Source of the DNA: Sulfurospirillum halorespirans DSM 13726
GTDB lineage: Bacteria; Campylobacterota; Campylobacteria; Campylobacterales; Sulfurospirillaceae
NCBI RefSeq assembly: GCF_001723605.1
Contig: NZ_CP017111.1
Coordinates: 2,542,001-2,606,000, forward strand
Direction of reading: 5' to 3'
Length of the DNA stretch: 64,000 nt
Position 1 is the first letter of the stretch, and each line of letters starts with the position of its first letter. The translations under genes and the position numbers were made by a program. The notes under the pieces were generated by a model. It was given only the letters and a program-made list of their open reading frames with translations, had not been told where the DNA came from and did not search any database. Of this stretch, positions 16,496 through 25,544 are shown piece by piece.

Positions 16496-16833
16496 GCGAA
16501 CGTCTTGGCGTAAACCTCTTCATCAAATCCAACCAAAAGCGCCCCGTCTTCACACTCGACGATGGGGCGTTTGAAGAGGAGTTGTTCTCGTAAAAGCCAG
16601 CTTTTCTTCTCTTCATCGCTGATCTCTTTGGTTAGATTCAAGGTTTTAAACTTTGTGCCTTTGGTATTGAAAACAACAGAAAGAGGTTTTTTGGATAGCC
16701 ACTCTTCCAGTTTTGCTTCGCTGATTGCGGTGGTTTTAAGATCGATAAAACTGTAAGGAACCACCTTCGCTTTAAAAAATGAAATGGCTTTTTTCACACT
16801 GCCACAGGTGGTAATGCCGTAAACTTTAATCAT
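16492..16833 (-). CDS. ArsC/Spx-family (YffB-like) reductase
   Basis: A 113-residue thioredoxin-fold protein. The N-terminal KVYGITTCGSVKKAISFF holds a single Cys at residue 11, as in YffB and arsenate reductase relatives, and LLREQLLFKRPIVE near 85 is the ArsC-family RPI(V) motif. YffB-like proteins are thought to be glutathione-dependent thiol reductases; arsenate reductase activity is not shown. Its start overlaps the stop of the diguanylate cyclase by 4 nt, so both may be on one transcript. Confidence 0.85.
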   Translation of the reverse strand: MIKVYGITTCGSVKKAISFFKAKVVPYSFIDLKTTAISEAKLEEWLSKKPLSVVFNTKGTKFKTLNLTKEISDEEKKSWLLREQLLFKRPIVECEDGALLVGFDEEVYAKTFA

Positions 16834-18947
16834 CCTAACTCCTCATAAAATTCGATGCGGTTGCGCCCTTTTTGTTTGGCAAGGTACATCGCCTTATCGG
16901 CTTCGCTAAAGACACGCTCTTTGCTGTGTGAATGCTGGCTAAAAAGCGAAATACCAATGCTTGCACTGCACTCATGTGTAATGATGCGTGAATCGTCTTC
17001 AAGATCAAGCACGAGCACGTATGGAGCGTTTACATGTAAACGAATTTTACCTGCAATTTTCAGTGCTTCTGCTTTGGCGGCACTCTCTTCTTCATCTAAA
17101 TCCCGTAGGGCAACCAAAAACTCATCGCCACCAAAACGTGCCACCAAGTCTACCTCACGCACACAAGCGCGAAGCCTTTTTGCCACTTCGATCAACAAAA
17201 GATCGCCTGCATTGTGACCGTGCGTATCGTTGAGAGGTTTGAAATTATCAAGGTCGAGCACCAACAGTGCCCCGTGTTTTTGCATGCGTTTGGCATGGGC
17301 TATCATCGTAGCAAAGGTTTCATGAAACATCCTGCGATTGGGCAGATGCGTCAAGGAGTCATGATACGCAAGCTCTTTGATCAGCTCTTCACTCTTTTTG
17401 CGCTCGGTAATATCCGTCGAAATGCCACACAAACCGTAAATAATTCCCTCTTCATTGTAAAGAGGTATTTTCGTCGAGATACACGTAATCGCCATGGAAT
17501 GATCTTTAAGCACAAAAGTATCTTCCGAGGTCACTTTATGCCCAAAATGAATCACCTCTTCATCTATTTTGCGAATCATCTGAATCGTTTTGGCATCAAA
17601 AAAGAGCTCATCACTTTGTCCTATGATCTCCTCTAGTTTCACTTCCAAATGTTCGCAAGCTCTTTTGTTGGCATACGCATAACGGTACTGAACATCTTTA
17701 ATGTAGATAAACGCATCAACGCTGTCTAAAATCGTATTGAGCTTCGCTTCGCTTTGCATAAACCCTTTGGTACGTTCTTGGATTTTTTCTTCAAGGGCAA
17801 CATTATTGGCACGTATATAGGCGATCATCTTGATAAACTCTTGGGAAAGTGCTTCAATTTCTGCACTTCCTAAAGGGGAGAGATCCACCTCATAGTTCCC
17901 TTTTTCCACCCGTTGCATGGAGGATTTTAGCTTTTCAAGAGGTTTGATGATTAAAAAATGTAGCGCTCCTGCAACCAAAATTAGAATCACCAAAAAGAGC
18001 AGACAAAGCATCGGGAAGATCGAAAAATCTTTGGCGATTTGCAGCTCTTCTTCATCAATGAGCGTCAAATTGAACCATTCAACCTCGGGAAGAAAACTCA
18101 TGCCTAAGAGTTTTTTAGACCCCTCATACTCAACCCAAAAGGTACGAATGGCATCTGGATGCGCCCTTAGATACATTATTGCATCACGAATGGCATCTTT
18201 ATCTTCAACCCGTGTAAAAAACTCCGTAATTTTTTTATGCCCACCAGCGTTTGTTTTGAGGTTTTCATCGTATTTCAGATGGGTATCTCGCTCTAATTGA
18301 ACATCTAAGTGGCGGTTGATAAAAAAGTTTCGCACACCCTCTTGCTCAATGCCCACGGACTCTCTCACAAAGCGGGTAAAATCCAGTCCTGTTCCAACAA
18401 TGCCTAAGAGTTCACCGTTTTCTTTTAAATCATAGTTGATCCAAATGTACGTCGTACCCAAAAATTCATCGGTATCGACATTGATGCGATACGCTTGATT
18501 GTCGCTCAAAACATCGTAAAACCATGCGTCATTTTTTTGACTTGAGGAGAGTTTGTACTGAAACTGTTTTCCGTTATAACTGTTTTTGGCATCATTGAAG
18601 TAGTAATTTTCACTTTTTGTAAACGCCGCAAAATAGCTTTGGCTCTGAAACTTTGAACGATACGCCTCTAACAGTGCAATGCCATTTTTGCGTAAAAGGG
18701 GGTCTTTATCATTGCGCGCCATGGCAAGCAGTGTGGGTTCTTTGACCATCTCTTTGATAATCTCAAGCTCGTGCAAAAGGGGCAAAAGCGTGCGATTTTT
18801 ATCAAAAAGAATCTGCTTCTTGACAAACCGTTCAGCCCATTTTTCATTGATCTGTTCTAGCACATGCTTAGAATAGGACCAAACCGTAAGCGAAAAGAGG
18901 ATGAACAAAGCGGTCATAAAGATAAAAAGTTTTACTTTGAGACTCAT
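16830..18947 (-). CDS. Membrane sensor diguanylate cyclase (Cache-HAMP-PAS-GGDEF)
   Basis: A 705-residue inner-membrane protein. A first membrane segment is at residues 5-25, a periplasmic Cache-like sensor spans about 30-310, and a second segment at about 315-335 leads to a HAMP-like linker (KPLEKLKSSMQRVEKGN). A PAS domain covers about 420-540, ending DITERKKSEE. The C-terminal GGDEF domain has LPNRRMFHE and RFGGDEFLVAL, with an inhibitory-site RxxD (REVD) five residues before GGDEF, so active and product-inhibited synthesis of c-di-GMP is expected. I use ATG 18947, which has GGGAG upstream and a minus-strand TATAAT at 18983-18978. The ligand is unknown. Confidence 0.9.
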   Translation of the reverse strand: MSLKVKLFIFMTALFILFSLTVWSYSKHVLEQINEKWAERFVKKQILFDKNRTLLPLLHELEIIKEMVKEPTLLAMARNDKDPLLRKNGIALLEAYRSKFQSQSYFAAFTKSENYYFNDAKNSYNGKQFQYKLSSSQKNDAWFYDVLSDNQAYRINVDTDEFLGTTYIWINYDLKENGELLGIVGTGLDFTRFVRESVGIEQEGVRNFFINRHLDVQLERDTHLKYDENLKTNAGGHKKITEFFTRVEDKDAIRDAIMYLRAHPDAIRTFWVEYEGSKKLLGMSFLPEVEWFNLTLIDEEELQIAKDFSIFPMLCLLFLVILILVAGALHFLIIKPLEKLKSSMQRVEKGNYEVDLSPLGSAEIEALSQEFIKMIAYIRANNVALEEKIQERTKGFMQSEAKLNTILDSVDAFIYIKDVQYRYAYANKRACEHLEVKLEEIIGQSDELFFDAKTIQMIRKIDEEVIHFGHKVTSEDTFVLKDHSMAITCISTKIPLYNEEGIIYGLCGISTDITERKKSEELIKELAYHDSLTHLPNRRMFHETFATMIAHAKRMQKHGALLVLDLDNFKPLNDTHGHNAGDLLLIEVAKRLRACVREVDLVARFGGDEFLVALRDLDEEESAAKAEALKIAGKIRLHVNAPYVLVLDLEDDSRIITHECSASIGISLFSQHSHSKERVFSEADKAMYLAKQKGRNRIEFYEELG
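17028..17041. repeat. Highly iterated palindrome TTTACATGTAAA (representative copy)
   Basis: The fully extended form GTTTACATGTAAAC lies here, inside the diguanylate cyclase gene. ACATGT cores flanked as TACATGTAA are at 821, 5201, 8401, 9157, 10530, 12416, 14034, 15488, 17032, 23542, 23679, 27823, 27927, 28539, 33104, 33163, 36948, 37223, 38601, 38789, 40919, 41655, 48415, 53136 and 59792 (first base of each core). Weaker relatives are at 1614 and 20555. They occur in both coding and intergenic DNA. Confidence 0.9.
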
Positions 18948-18977
18948 TGTCACTCCCTCTCTTTCCTGATGATTTGA

Positions 18978-19055
18978 ATTATAACAATTTTTTGTCACAA
19001 ATACGAATGACATCTTGATTTTAATTTCAACCTGTAAGCATCATTACTCTATAAT
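18978..19055. promoter_or_regulatory. Divergent promoter region, diguanylate cyclase and rarD
   Basis: A minus-strand TATAAT (18983-18978) lies 31 nt before the cyclase ATG, and a plus-strand TATAAT (19050-19055) lies 29 nt before the rarD ATG. Both positions support the shorter starts chosen for the two genes. Confidence 0.5.
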
Positions 19056-19083
19056 AACAGCACTTTTTTACAAGTTGGAACCC

Positions 19084-19980
19084 ATGAATAATCTCTCTCG
19101 TGAAGCACAAGGCTACATCTACGCACTGATGGCATTTGGTTTTTGGGGCTTAATCCCGATCTATTTTAAACTGATCGCTTCGGTCTCACCTGCGGAGATC
19201 TTGGCGCATCGTATTATCTGGTCGGTGGTGTTGCTCTTTGGCATGATCCTTTTTAGCCGTCAATTTGGTGCATTTACCCTCCTCATTCGAGACCTCCACA
19301 AGATCAAATACCTCGTCCTCACAGCCCTGCTTGTCTCCATCAATTGGCTCGTTTTCATCTGGGCGGTAAGCCATAACATGATCGCAGAATCCAGCCTTGG
19401 CTACTACATTAACCCACTGGTCAATTTTGCACTGGGCATCATTTTTTTCAAAGATCGTCCCTCCTTTTGGCAAAAAGTTGCCATTGGGTTAGCCTTTGGC
19501 GCTATTGTCTATCAAGTCGTTACGCTCGGCTCCATCCCTGTTATTTCACTCGCCTTAGCCTTTAGTTTTGGCTTTTACGGGATGATTCGCAAACAGATCA
19601 ACTTGCCTGCCATGAATGGGCTTTACATCGAAACGCTCATTTTATTGCCTTTGGCACTGCTCTATTTTAGCTACCTTGTTGCGACAGACCAAAACGCGTT
19701 TGTCTTTCCACCCAATGGCGTTTCATGGCTTTTACTGCTCGCTGGCATCATCACCGTACTTCCATTGTTGTGGTTTAATGCCGCTGCTACACGCATTTCA
19801 CTGATCCACATCGGCTTTTTTCAGTACATTAGCCCGACCGTTTCCTTTTTGTTAGCTATTTTTGTTTATGATGAAGTTTTACTTCCTGAAAAACTGACGA
19901 CGTTTGTGCTGATTTGGATTGCGTTAGCCATTTTTAGCATCGATGGGTATATGAAAAAAAGAGCTTCCAAAGAGGGTTAA
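19084..19980 (+). CDS. rarD: RarD-type EamA/DMT-family permease
   Basis: A 298-residue inner-membrane protein with about ten membrane segments and two EamA halves. It has the RarD opening GYIYALMAFGFWGLIPIYFK, then PAEILAHRIIWSVVLLF, and the mid-protein FIWAVSHNMIAESSLGYYIN. RarD is annotated as a chloramphenicol-sensitivity-linked permease, but its true substrate is uncertain. ATG 19084 gives the usual family length and avoids an N-terminal extension running through the TATAAT box. The response regulator starts on the next base after its stop. Confidence 0.88.
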   Translation: MNNLSREAQGYIYALMAFGFWGLIPIYFKLIASVSPAEILAHRIIWSVVLLFGMILFSRQFGAFTLLIRDLHKIKYLVLTALLVSINWLVFIWAVSHNMIAESSLGYYINPLVNFALGIIFFKDRPSFWQKVAIGLAFGAIVYQVVTLGSIPVISLALAFSFGFYGMIRKQINLPAMNGLYIETLILLPLALLYFSYLVATDQNAFVFPPNGVSWLLLLAGIITVLPLLWFNAAATRISLIHIGFFQYISPTVSFLLAIFVYDEVLLPEKLTTFVLIWIALAIFSIDGYMKKRASKEG

Positions 19981-20655
19981 ATGAAAATTTTAGTCGTTGA
20001 AGATGATGCCAAAATCGCCTCGTTCCTTAAAAAAGGACTCGAAGAGGAGTATTTTTGTGTCGATCAGTGTGACAACGGTGAAGACGCGATCTACTTAGCG
20101 CAAATGGGTGCTTACGATGTGATCATTTTAGATATTATGCTGCGAGGTGCGCAAGGCGATCAGGTTTGCCAAAAGATTCGCGAAAAGAAACTTACAACGC
20201 CTATCATTATGCTCAGTGCCAAAAGTACGATCAGCGATAAAGTGAGTCTGCTCAATTTTGGAGCCGATGACTACTTGACCAAACCGTTTAGTTTTGAAGA
20301 ACTTTTGGCGCGCATTCATGTGCAACTACGCAAACATAACGCCAAAGAATCTGTGCTCAAAGTGGCAGATTTGGAGCTCAATCTTTTGAGTAAAACGGTG
20401 ATGCGTTCAAGTGAGCACATTGTTTTAACCGCCAAAGAGTATGCCCTTTTGGAGTATCTGATGCGCCATAAAGGCTCCATCATCGAAGAGCGCGCTTTAG
20501 AAGAGCAACTCTTTAGCAGTGACCAATCCATCAACAGCAATATCATTTCTGTTTACATGTACCGCTTACGCACAAAAATCGATAAAAATTTTGAGCTAAA
20601 GCTCATTAAAACCCACCGTAATTTAGGATACTCGATCCATGAAAACGCCCTTTAA
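19981..20655 (+). CDS. OmpR-family response regulator
   Basis: A 224-residue two-domain regulator. The receiver has VVEDD at residues 5-9, the phosphoacceptor Asp in ILDIML near 51, and the Lys in TKPFS near 101. The C-terminal winged helix (about 125-224) has LTAKEYALLEYLMR and the usual ending THRNLGYSI. It overlaps its kinase by 17 nt. Together with the eptA gene that follows the kinase, it resembles PmrAB-type modules that adjust surface phosphoethanolamine; the target genes here are inferred from position. Confidence 0.92.
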   Translation: MKILVVEDDAKIASFLKKGLEEEYFCVDQCDNGEDAIYLAQMGAYDVIILDIMLRGAQGDQVCQKIREKKLTTPIIMLSAKSTISDKVSLLNFGADDYLTKPFSFEELLARIHVQLRKHNAKESVLKVADLELNLLSKTVMRSSEHIVLTAKEYALLEYLMRHKGSIIEERALEEQLFSSDQSINSNIISVYMYRLRTKIDKNFELKLIKTHRNLGYSIHENAL

Positions 20656-22036
20656 AAGCCTTAGATTCCGTCTTTTGGCGGCACTTTTTGTTATCTTGTC
20701 TGCTCTGTTTTACAGCTTTGGCTATTTGGTCATTTATACCCTTGAAACGTCGTATCAAAAAAGCATTGAAGCGACGTTATTTACCGTTTTAAAAGACATT
20801 AAACACGATTTTGAGGAAGATCCAAACAAAGAGATAACGCTAAATGAAGTCAAAGAGGAGTTTGCCATTCCGCTCTTGTATGCGCAAGTGGTCGCGTATG
20901 ACAGCATGTCAAATGCCCCACAGATCCTGTCGCGCTCAAGCGATCTTAAAGAGCTGAGGCTGAAAATCGAGCCTGCTCTCATTCAAGAGATCTTGGAACA
21001 ACCCAGAGAAATCGCCTTTTCACTCGCTTTTGAGCCGAATCTGAGCCCTCATAAAATCTATATCGGAACCATGTTTTTAGCGCAAAATGAGTACCAAATG
21101 CTCTTTTTACAATGTGCTATTCCCTACGATAATCTCACACCACAGATTCAAGAGATGATCACAACGCTGAGTATCGGGCTTTGCGCTTTGCTCTTAATTG
21201 TTCTTGGTTTAGCCTACATGCTCATCTCCAAATCGCTCTCCAACGTTCAGCATGTTACCAATGCCGCTAAAGCGATGCGAGGAGAGATGGCGCATTCCAT
21301 CATTCCTAAATCGCACACCGCTTATGAGATAGACGATCTCATCGAAACCTTTAACACACTTCTTAGCGAACTCCAACACGCCTACGCACAAGTCAAACAG
21401 TTTGGGCAAAATGCTTCGCATGAGCTCAAAACGCCCCTCACCATCATCAAAGGCGAAGTCGAAGTCGGGCTTCGTAAAGAGCGAACCATCCACGAGTATG
21501 AGCAAATTTTAGAAAAAGTGGCAAAAGAGGTTGGGGTTTTGCATGAAGTCATCGAAAAGATTCTTTTTTTATCGAGCAACACCAAAAATGATCTTAAAAA
21601 ACATTTTCATGAGGTCTATCTGGATGAAGTTTTACTCGAAGCCATCGAAGAAAAACGCCCTTTGTGTGAACCCAAAGGCATTCACCTCATCGTCGAAACC
21701 CTGCAAGCACAAAATCTCAGAGGCAATGCAACCCTTTTAAAAATCGCCATTGCCAACCTCATCGACAATGCCATCAAATATTCACCCCAAAATGCCACGA
21801 TTCACATCAGCCTTAACGCGCACGAGCTGAGCGTTAGGGACGAGGGGATGGGCATTAAGCAAGAGGCTATAGAGCATGTTTTTGAGCAGTTTTACCGCAC
21901 TCAAGAGAGCAAAGAGATCGCCTCTGGGAGTGGATTGGGGCTTGCAATCGTTAAAAATATTATCGATCTGCATGATCTTTCCATCACCCTTGAAAGCGAA
22001 GAGCAAAAAGGAACACATGTAAAAATCCTTTTCTAA
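20639..22036 (+). CDS. Sensor histidine kinase
   Basis: A 465-residue inner-membrane kinase with membrane segments at about 10-32 and 175-197 and a periplasmic sensor of about 140 residues between them. It has a HAMP-like region near 200-250, then the H-box ASHELKTPLTIIKGEVE near 258, N-box NLIDNAIKYS near 375, G1 DEGMGIKQEA, and G2 GSGLGLAIVK. It pairs with the overlapping regulator. The sensor domain has no motif that identifies the signal. Confidence 0.92.
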   Translation: MKTPFKSLRFRLLAALFVILSALFYSFGYLVIYTLETSYQKSIEATLFTVLKDIKHDFEEDPNKEITLNEVKEEFAIPLLYAQVVAYDSMSNAPQILSRSSDLKELRLKIEPALIQEILEQPREIAFSLAFEPNLSPHKIYIGTMFLAQNEYQMLFLQCAIPYDNLTPQIQEMITTLSIGLCALLLIVLGLAYMLISKSLSNVQHVTNAAKAMRGEMAHSIIPKSHTAYEIDDLIETFNTLLSELQHAYAQVKQFGQNASHELKTPLTIIKGEVEVGLRKERTIHEYEQILEKVAKEVGVLHEVIEKILFLSSNTKNDLKKHFHEVYLDEVLLEAIEEKRPLCEPKGIHLIVETLQAQNLRGNATLLKIAIANLIDNAIKYSPQNATIHISLNAHELSVRDEGMGIKQEAIEHVFEQFYRTQESKEIASGSGLGLAIVKNIIDLHDLSITLESEEQKGTHVKILF

Positions 22037-22067
22037 TTCATCTTCCATTCATGCTCATGCTCTAAAA

Positions 22068-22092
22068 TTTCCTTATCTTTTAGGTAAGGAAA
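22068..22092 (+). promoter_or_regulatory. eptA: Hairpin covering the eptA ribosome binding site
   Basis: TTTCCTTA (22068-22075) pairs exactly with TAAGGAAA (22085-22092). The second arm contains the SD AAGGA, which lies 5-7 nt before the ATG at 22097. In RNA the stem would hide the SD, giving a possible translational brake. Confidence 0.5.
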
Positions 22093-22096
22093 ACCT

Positions 22097-23653
22097 ATGC
22101 TTTTCTCTTTTTTCAGATCCCAAAGTCAAAGGGCCATTTTAATGACCGCCCTAGGGATTGCTCTGTTATGCAACATCACTTTTTTTTCAAAACTGTTTCA
22201 CTATGCTCTCAGTGAGCACAACTATTTTCTAGCGTTGAGCGCACCTTTTATTCTGATGCTGATGCTCATTGCTCTCTTAAACCTTCTCTTGCTTTTTGCC
22301 TCTAAAAAGCTTTTTCGCTTGAGTCTTGTTGTGCTGATTTTTGCGGGTATTTTAGGCAGTTATTTTATTGATTCTTTTGGAGCTATCATCGATGCCAATA
22401 TGTACACCAATATTTTTCAAACCGATAGCGGTGAAATACTCGATCTTTTAACGCCTAAACTTTTGCTCTACGTTGGGGCTGCCACACTTATCTCACTTTG
22501 GATACTTTTTAAAGCGCCTATACGGTTTGAAAGTTTCACCCAAGAGTTTGCTCAAAAAGCACTGGTACTGATTGTCTCTCTCCTGATGGTTTTGGGTGTT
22601 TATATGAATTTTGGCAAATCCTACAGCTCCTTTTTTAGAAACCATAATGAGCTTAAAATGTACATAAACCCAGCTTTTCCTATGCTCTCTTTTACAAAAT
22701 TCGTTTATAAAAAAATCAAGCCAAAGCCTGTTTTTACCGCTATTGCAATGGATGCAACGCGTCCCATCCATGAAAAGAAAAAACTGGTTGTATTTATCTT
22801 AGGTGAAACAGCACGTGCGCGTAATTTTGCGCTCTTTGGGTATGATCGCCCAACCAATCCTCTGCTTTCCAAACGGGATGACATCGTCTTTTTAGACAAT
22901 TTTGCCTCCTGTGGAACGGCAACGGCGATCTCGGTGCCGTGCATGTTCTCTAAATTTGGTAGAACCAATTGGAGTGAAGAGAAAGAGTCGTATGAAAATA
23001 TCGTGGACGTGCTTGCCAAAACAGGCGTGCGCGTCATCTGGAGAGACAACAATTCAGGTGGCGACAAAAAAGTTGCCAAACGCATGAGCGATGTCGTGAA
23101 CTACGGGGGAAAAGGGTTTGATGATGTCCTGCTTCGTGACTTTCAAGCCAACATCGATAAGCAGTATAAAGACACGTTTGTGGTCTTGCACCAAGAAGGA
23201 AGCCACGGACCGACCTACTTTAAGCGCTATCCTGACGCGTTTAAAACATTCACTCCAACCTGTGATACGCAAGATTTGGAAAAATGTACGCAAGAGATGA
23301 TCGTCAATACCTACAATAACACAATTGCGTACACCGATTACATCATCAACGAGACGATTACGCAGCTCAAAGCCAATGAAGACAAATACGACACCACGCT
23401 CATTTATATCTCCGACCACGGCGAGTCTTTGGGTGAAAATGGTGTCTACTTACACGGACTTCCCTACATGATCGCTCCCGAAGATCAAAAGCACGTGCCA
23501 GCACTCTTTTACTTCAGCGACAAAGCTAAGCGTGAAGCCTTACATGTAAAAGCCAATGAGCGCTTTTCGCAGGACAATCTTTTCCACACGCTCTTAACGC
23601 TTTTTGAGGTTAAAACCAGCGAATACAAGCCAAACCTAGACCTCTTGCGCTAG
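22097..23653 (+). CDS. eptA: Phosphoethanolamine transferase (EptA family)
   Basis: A 518-residue inner-membrane enzyme that moves phosphoethanolamine from phosphatidylethanolamine to lipid A or another surface acceptor. Five membrane segments lie within residues 1-175. The periplasmic sulfatase-fold domain has ILGETARARNFALFGYDR near 235, the Thr nucleophile in SCGTATAISVPCMFS near 275, LHQEGSHGP near 370, and metal-binding SDHGESLGENG near 440. Such enzymes lower negative surface charge and give resistance to polymyxins. It follows the two-component pair and is probably its target. Confidence 0.92.
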   Translation: MLFSFFRSQSQRAILMTALGIALLCNITFFSKLFHYALSEHNYFLALSAPFILMLMLIALLNLLLLFASKKLFRLSLVVLIFAGILGSYFIDSFGAIIDANMYTNIFQTDSGEILDLLTPKLLLYVGAATLISLWILFKAPIRFESFTQEFAQKALVLIVSLLMVLGVYMNFGKSYSSFFRNHNELKMYINPAFPMLSFTKFVYKKIKPKPVFTAIAMDATRPIHEKKKLVVFILGETARARNFALFGYDRPTNPLLSKRDDIVFLDNFASCGTATAISVPCMFSKFGRTNWSEEKESYENIVDVLAKTGVRVIWRDNNSGGDKKVAKRMSDVVNYGGKGFDDVLLRDFQANIDKQYKDTFVVLHQEGSHGPTYFKRYPDAFKTFTPTCDTQDLEKCTQEMIVNTYNNTIAYTDYIINETITQLKANEDKYDTTLIYISDHGESLGENGVYLHGLPYMIAPEDQKHVPALFYFSDKAKREALHVKANERFSQDNLFHTLLTLFEVKTSEYKPNLDLLR

Positions 23654-23658
23654 GTTTG
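23631..23658 (+). terminator. Hairpin terminator at the end of eptA
   Basis: CAAACCTAG (23631-23639) and CTAGGTTTG (23650-23658) form a perfect 9-bp stem with a 10-nt loop that includes the eptA stop codon, followed shortly by a TTTTT run. A TATACT hexamer (23662-23667) right after it could start the next transcript. Confidence 0.6.
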
Positions 23659-23698
23659 TGCTATACTTTTTGATCTTTACATGTAAAGTGAAAAAAGC

Positions 23699-24172
23699 AT
23701 GCACCATACGTTTGAACCTGTTTATAATATCCACTCAAACGTGCTGATTTTAGGCACGTTTCCCTCCGTTAAATCGCGTGAACAACACTTCTTTTACGGC
23801 AACCCACAGAACCGTTTTTGGAAGGTCATTTCCGCCATTACTGAAGCACCGCTTCCCATCACCATCGAAGAGAAAAAAGCGATGCTCTTAGATCATGGCA
23901 TTGCCATTTGGGATGTCATTCAAAGCTGCGATATTACAGGCTCCAGCGATAGCAGCATCACAAATGTGGTACCGATGGATTTTTCAAAGATTCTAAGGCA
24001 CGCTTCCATCAAACAGATCTACGCCAACGGCGCAACAGCTGAAAAACTCTACCAAAAGCACTGCGAAGCAACGACAGGAAGGAACATCATCAAACTCCCT
24101 TCCACTAGCCCTGCTAATGCCGCATGTTCTTTGGAAAAACTGATCGAAGCGTGGAGCGTTATCTGCCGATAA
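23699..24172 (+). CDS. DNA-deoxyinosine glycosylase (UDG superfamily)
   Basis: A 157-residue uracil-DNA-glycosylase-fold enzyme. The opening GTFPSVKSREQHFFYGNPQNRFW is the clear hallmark of the hypoxanthine-DNA glycosylase group (TIGR04274 type); a conserved GIAIWDVIQSC follows near residue 65, and KLPSTSPANA near 128 is the second conserved loop. It removes hypoxanthine (deaminated adenine) from DNA. An ACATGT palindrome lies 15 nt before the ATG. The gene stands alone between eptA and an EAL gene. Confidence 0.87.
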   Translation: MHHTFEPVYNIHSNVLILGTFPSVKSREQHFFYGNPQNRFWKVISAITEAPLPITIEEKKAMLLDHGIAIWDVIQSCDITGSSDSSITNVVPMDFSKILRHASIKQIYANGATAEKLYQKHCEATTGRNIIKLPSTSPANAACSLEKLIEAWSVICR

Positions 24173-24213
24173 CGTTGCCTTCTTTTTCATCATGCGCCCT
24201 CATAGCGCTGTGT

Positions 24214-24219
24214 TATAAT
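24214..24219 (+). promoter_or_regulatory. TATAAT -10 box of EAL gene
   Basis: TATAAT overlaps the upstream in-frame ATG at 24218, so that ATG cannot be the translation start of a transcript made from this promoter. This supports the GTG at 24248. Confidence 0.55.
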
Positions 24220-24247
24220 GTCTCTCATAGACCAAAAAGGGGGCTTT

Positions 24248-25435
24248 GTGGTTGCACAACTCATTCAAGACAGCGCTATTTACATCTATTTTCAACCGAT
24301 CGTCTCCATTCGCAGTGCCAAGGTGATTGGTGTTGAAGCGCTGATGCGCGCGCACGATAAGCACAATGAACCGCTCTCGCCTATCTTTGTATTTGACCAA
24401 GCCAAAAAAGAGCATCTCTCGTTTGAGCTCGACAAATACGCGCGAACCAAAGCGCTTGAAACCTTTAAACCACTGCTAGACGCCAACAAAGAGCTGTTAC
24501 TCTTTCTCAATTTTGAATCGCATCTGCTCGATAGCAAAATTAGCTTTGATGACTTTGCTTTCTGTTCACTCGCCAATGATTTTGGTATTCCGCCCTCACA
24601 CATCGTCATTGAGATCAAAGAGTATCAGATCGAAGACACAGAGCGTCTCAAACAGTTCTGCGACTTCTACAAAGATCGAGGCTTTCTCATCGCTCTGGAT
24701 GATTTTGGTGCGGGCAATGCCAATTTTGATCGCATCTCCACCGTACGCCCCCACATCGTCAAAGTTGATCGCTCGCTCGTGTTTAATGTGCATCAAAATT
24801 TCATCCATAAAGAGATTTTAAAATCCATCGCTAATATGTGCTTCAACATCGGCGCACTCGTGCTTGCCGAAGGGGTGGAAGAGGAAGAGGAAATTTTGCG
24901 CTCTTTAAAACTCGACATCGATCTTTTTCAAGGATTCTGGTTCGCAAGACCTAGTGCAACGATCTTTGATAAAGCGCTTTTGGATGAAAAAATTACCCAC
25001 ATTGGAGCAAGACATACTCAAAATGTCAAATCTTCCATGCAACGCAAAGAGATCTTAATCGAGAGTGCCAAAGCCTACACACACGCAATTATCGAAACAA
25101 TTACACAAAAACATCAACCTGATCTGTTCGCGTTTCTGAAAGAGTTTGAGATCATCGAAGCGATCTACTGCATTGATGCTCAAACAGGCATTCAAGAGGG
25201 CAATACGATCATCAGCGCAGACACCAACGAGTTTTTCCAACCCGCACGAAACGGCGATAACCACGCGCTTAAAGAGTATTTTTACATCACCAAAGAGTCC
25301 AAACGGGGCAATTACCTGAGCCAAAAGTACATTTCAAGGGCTTCGGGTCGCATGTGCCGCACCTTCGCTCAAAAATTTGCGCATGAAGGCAAAGAGAGCA
25401 TTTTGTGTCTCGATCTTAAAGTGCAAACGCTATAA
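24248..25435 (+). CDS. EAL phosphodiesterase with C-terminal sensory domain
   Basis: A 395-residue soluble protein. The EAL domain (about 1-240) has YFQPIVS, VEALMRAHD, LNFESH, EIKEYQ, DDFGAGNANFD, VKVDRS, LAEGVEEEEE and FQGFWFARP, so the catalytic set looks intact. Residues 260-395 form a separate alpha/beta domain that resembles a PAS- or Cache-like EAL-associated domain (YkuI C-terminal type is a possibility). GTG 24248 follows AGGGGG by a suitable distance and lies beyond the TATAAT box. Likely role: ligand-controlled breakdown of c-di-GMP. Confidence 0.85.
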   Translation: MVAQLIQDSAIYIYFQPIVSIRSAKVIGVEALMRAHDKHNEPLSPIFVFDQAKKEHLSFELDKYARTKALETFKPLLDANKELLLFLNFESHLLDSKISFDDFAFCSLANDFGIPPSHIVIEIKEYQIEDTERLKQFCDFYKDRGFLIALDDFGAGNANFDRISTVRPHIVKVDRSLVFNVHQNFIHKEILKSIANMCFNIGALVLAEGVEEEEEILRSLKLDIDLFQGFWFARPSATIFDKALLDEKITHIGARHTQNVKSSMQRKEILIESAKAYTHAIIETITQKHQPDLFAFLKEFEIIEAIYCIDAQTGIQEGNTIISADTNEFFQPARNGDNHALKEYFYITKESKRGNYLSQKYISRASGRMCRTFAQKFAHEGKESILCLDLKVQTL

Positions 25436-25498
25436 CACAAATGCCTAAAGTTTGATGGTCATTCTAAAAGTACAAAAGCCGTTTAGCCTGATTTGCGC

Positions 25499-25530
25499 TA
25501 TAATATGAATACAAAAAATACACGTATTCA
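25499..25530 (+). promoter_or_regulatory. Promoter and operator of RelBE-type pair
   Basis: TATAAT (25499-25504) is followed by the inverted repeat TGAATAC (25506-25512) / GTATTCA (25524-25530), perfect 7-bp arms with centres 18 bp apart. This is the placement expected for binding of a ribbon-helix-helix antitoxin that represses its own promoter. Confidence 0.6.
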
Positions 25531-25544
25531 CAAAGGAGGATATT

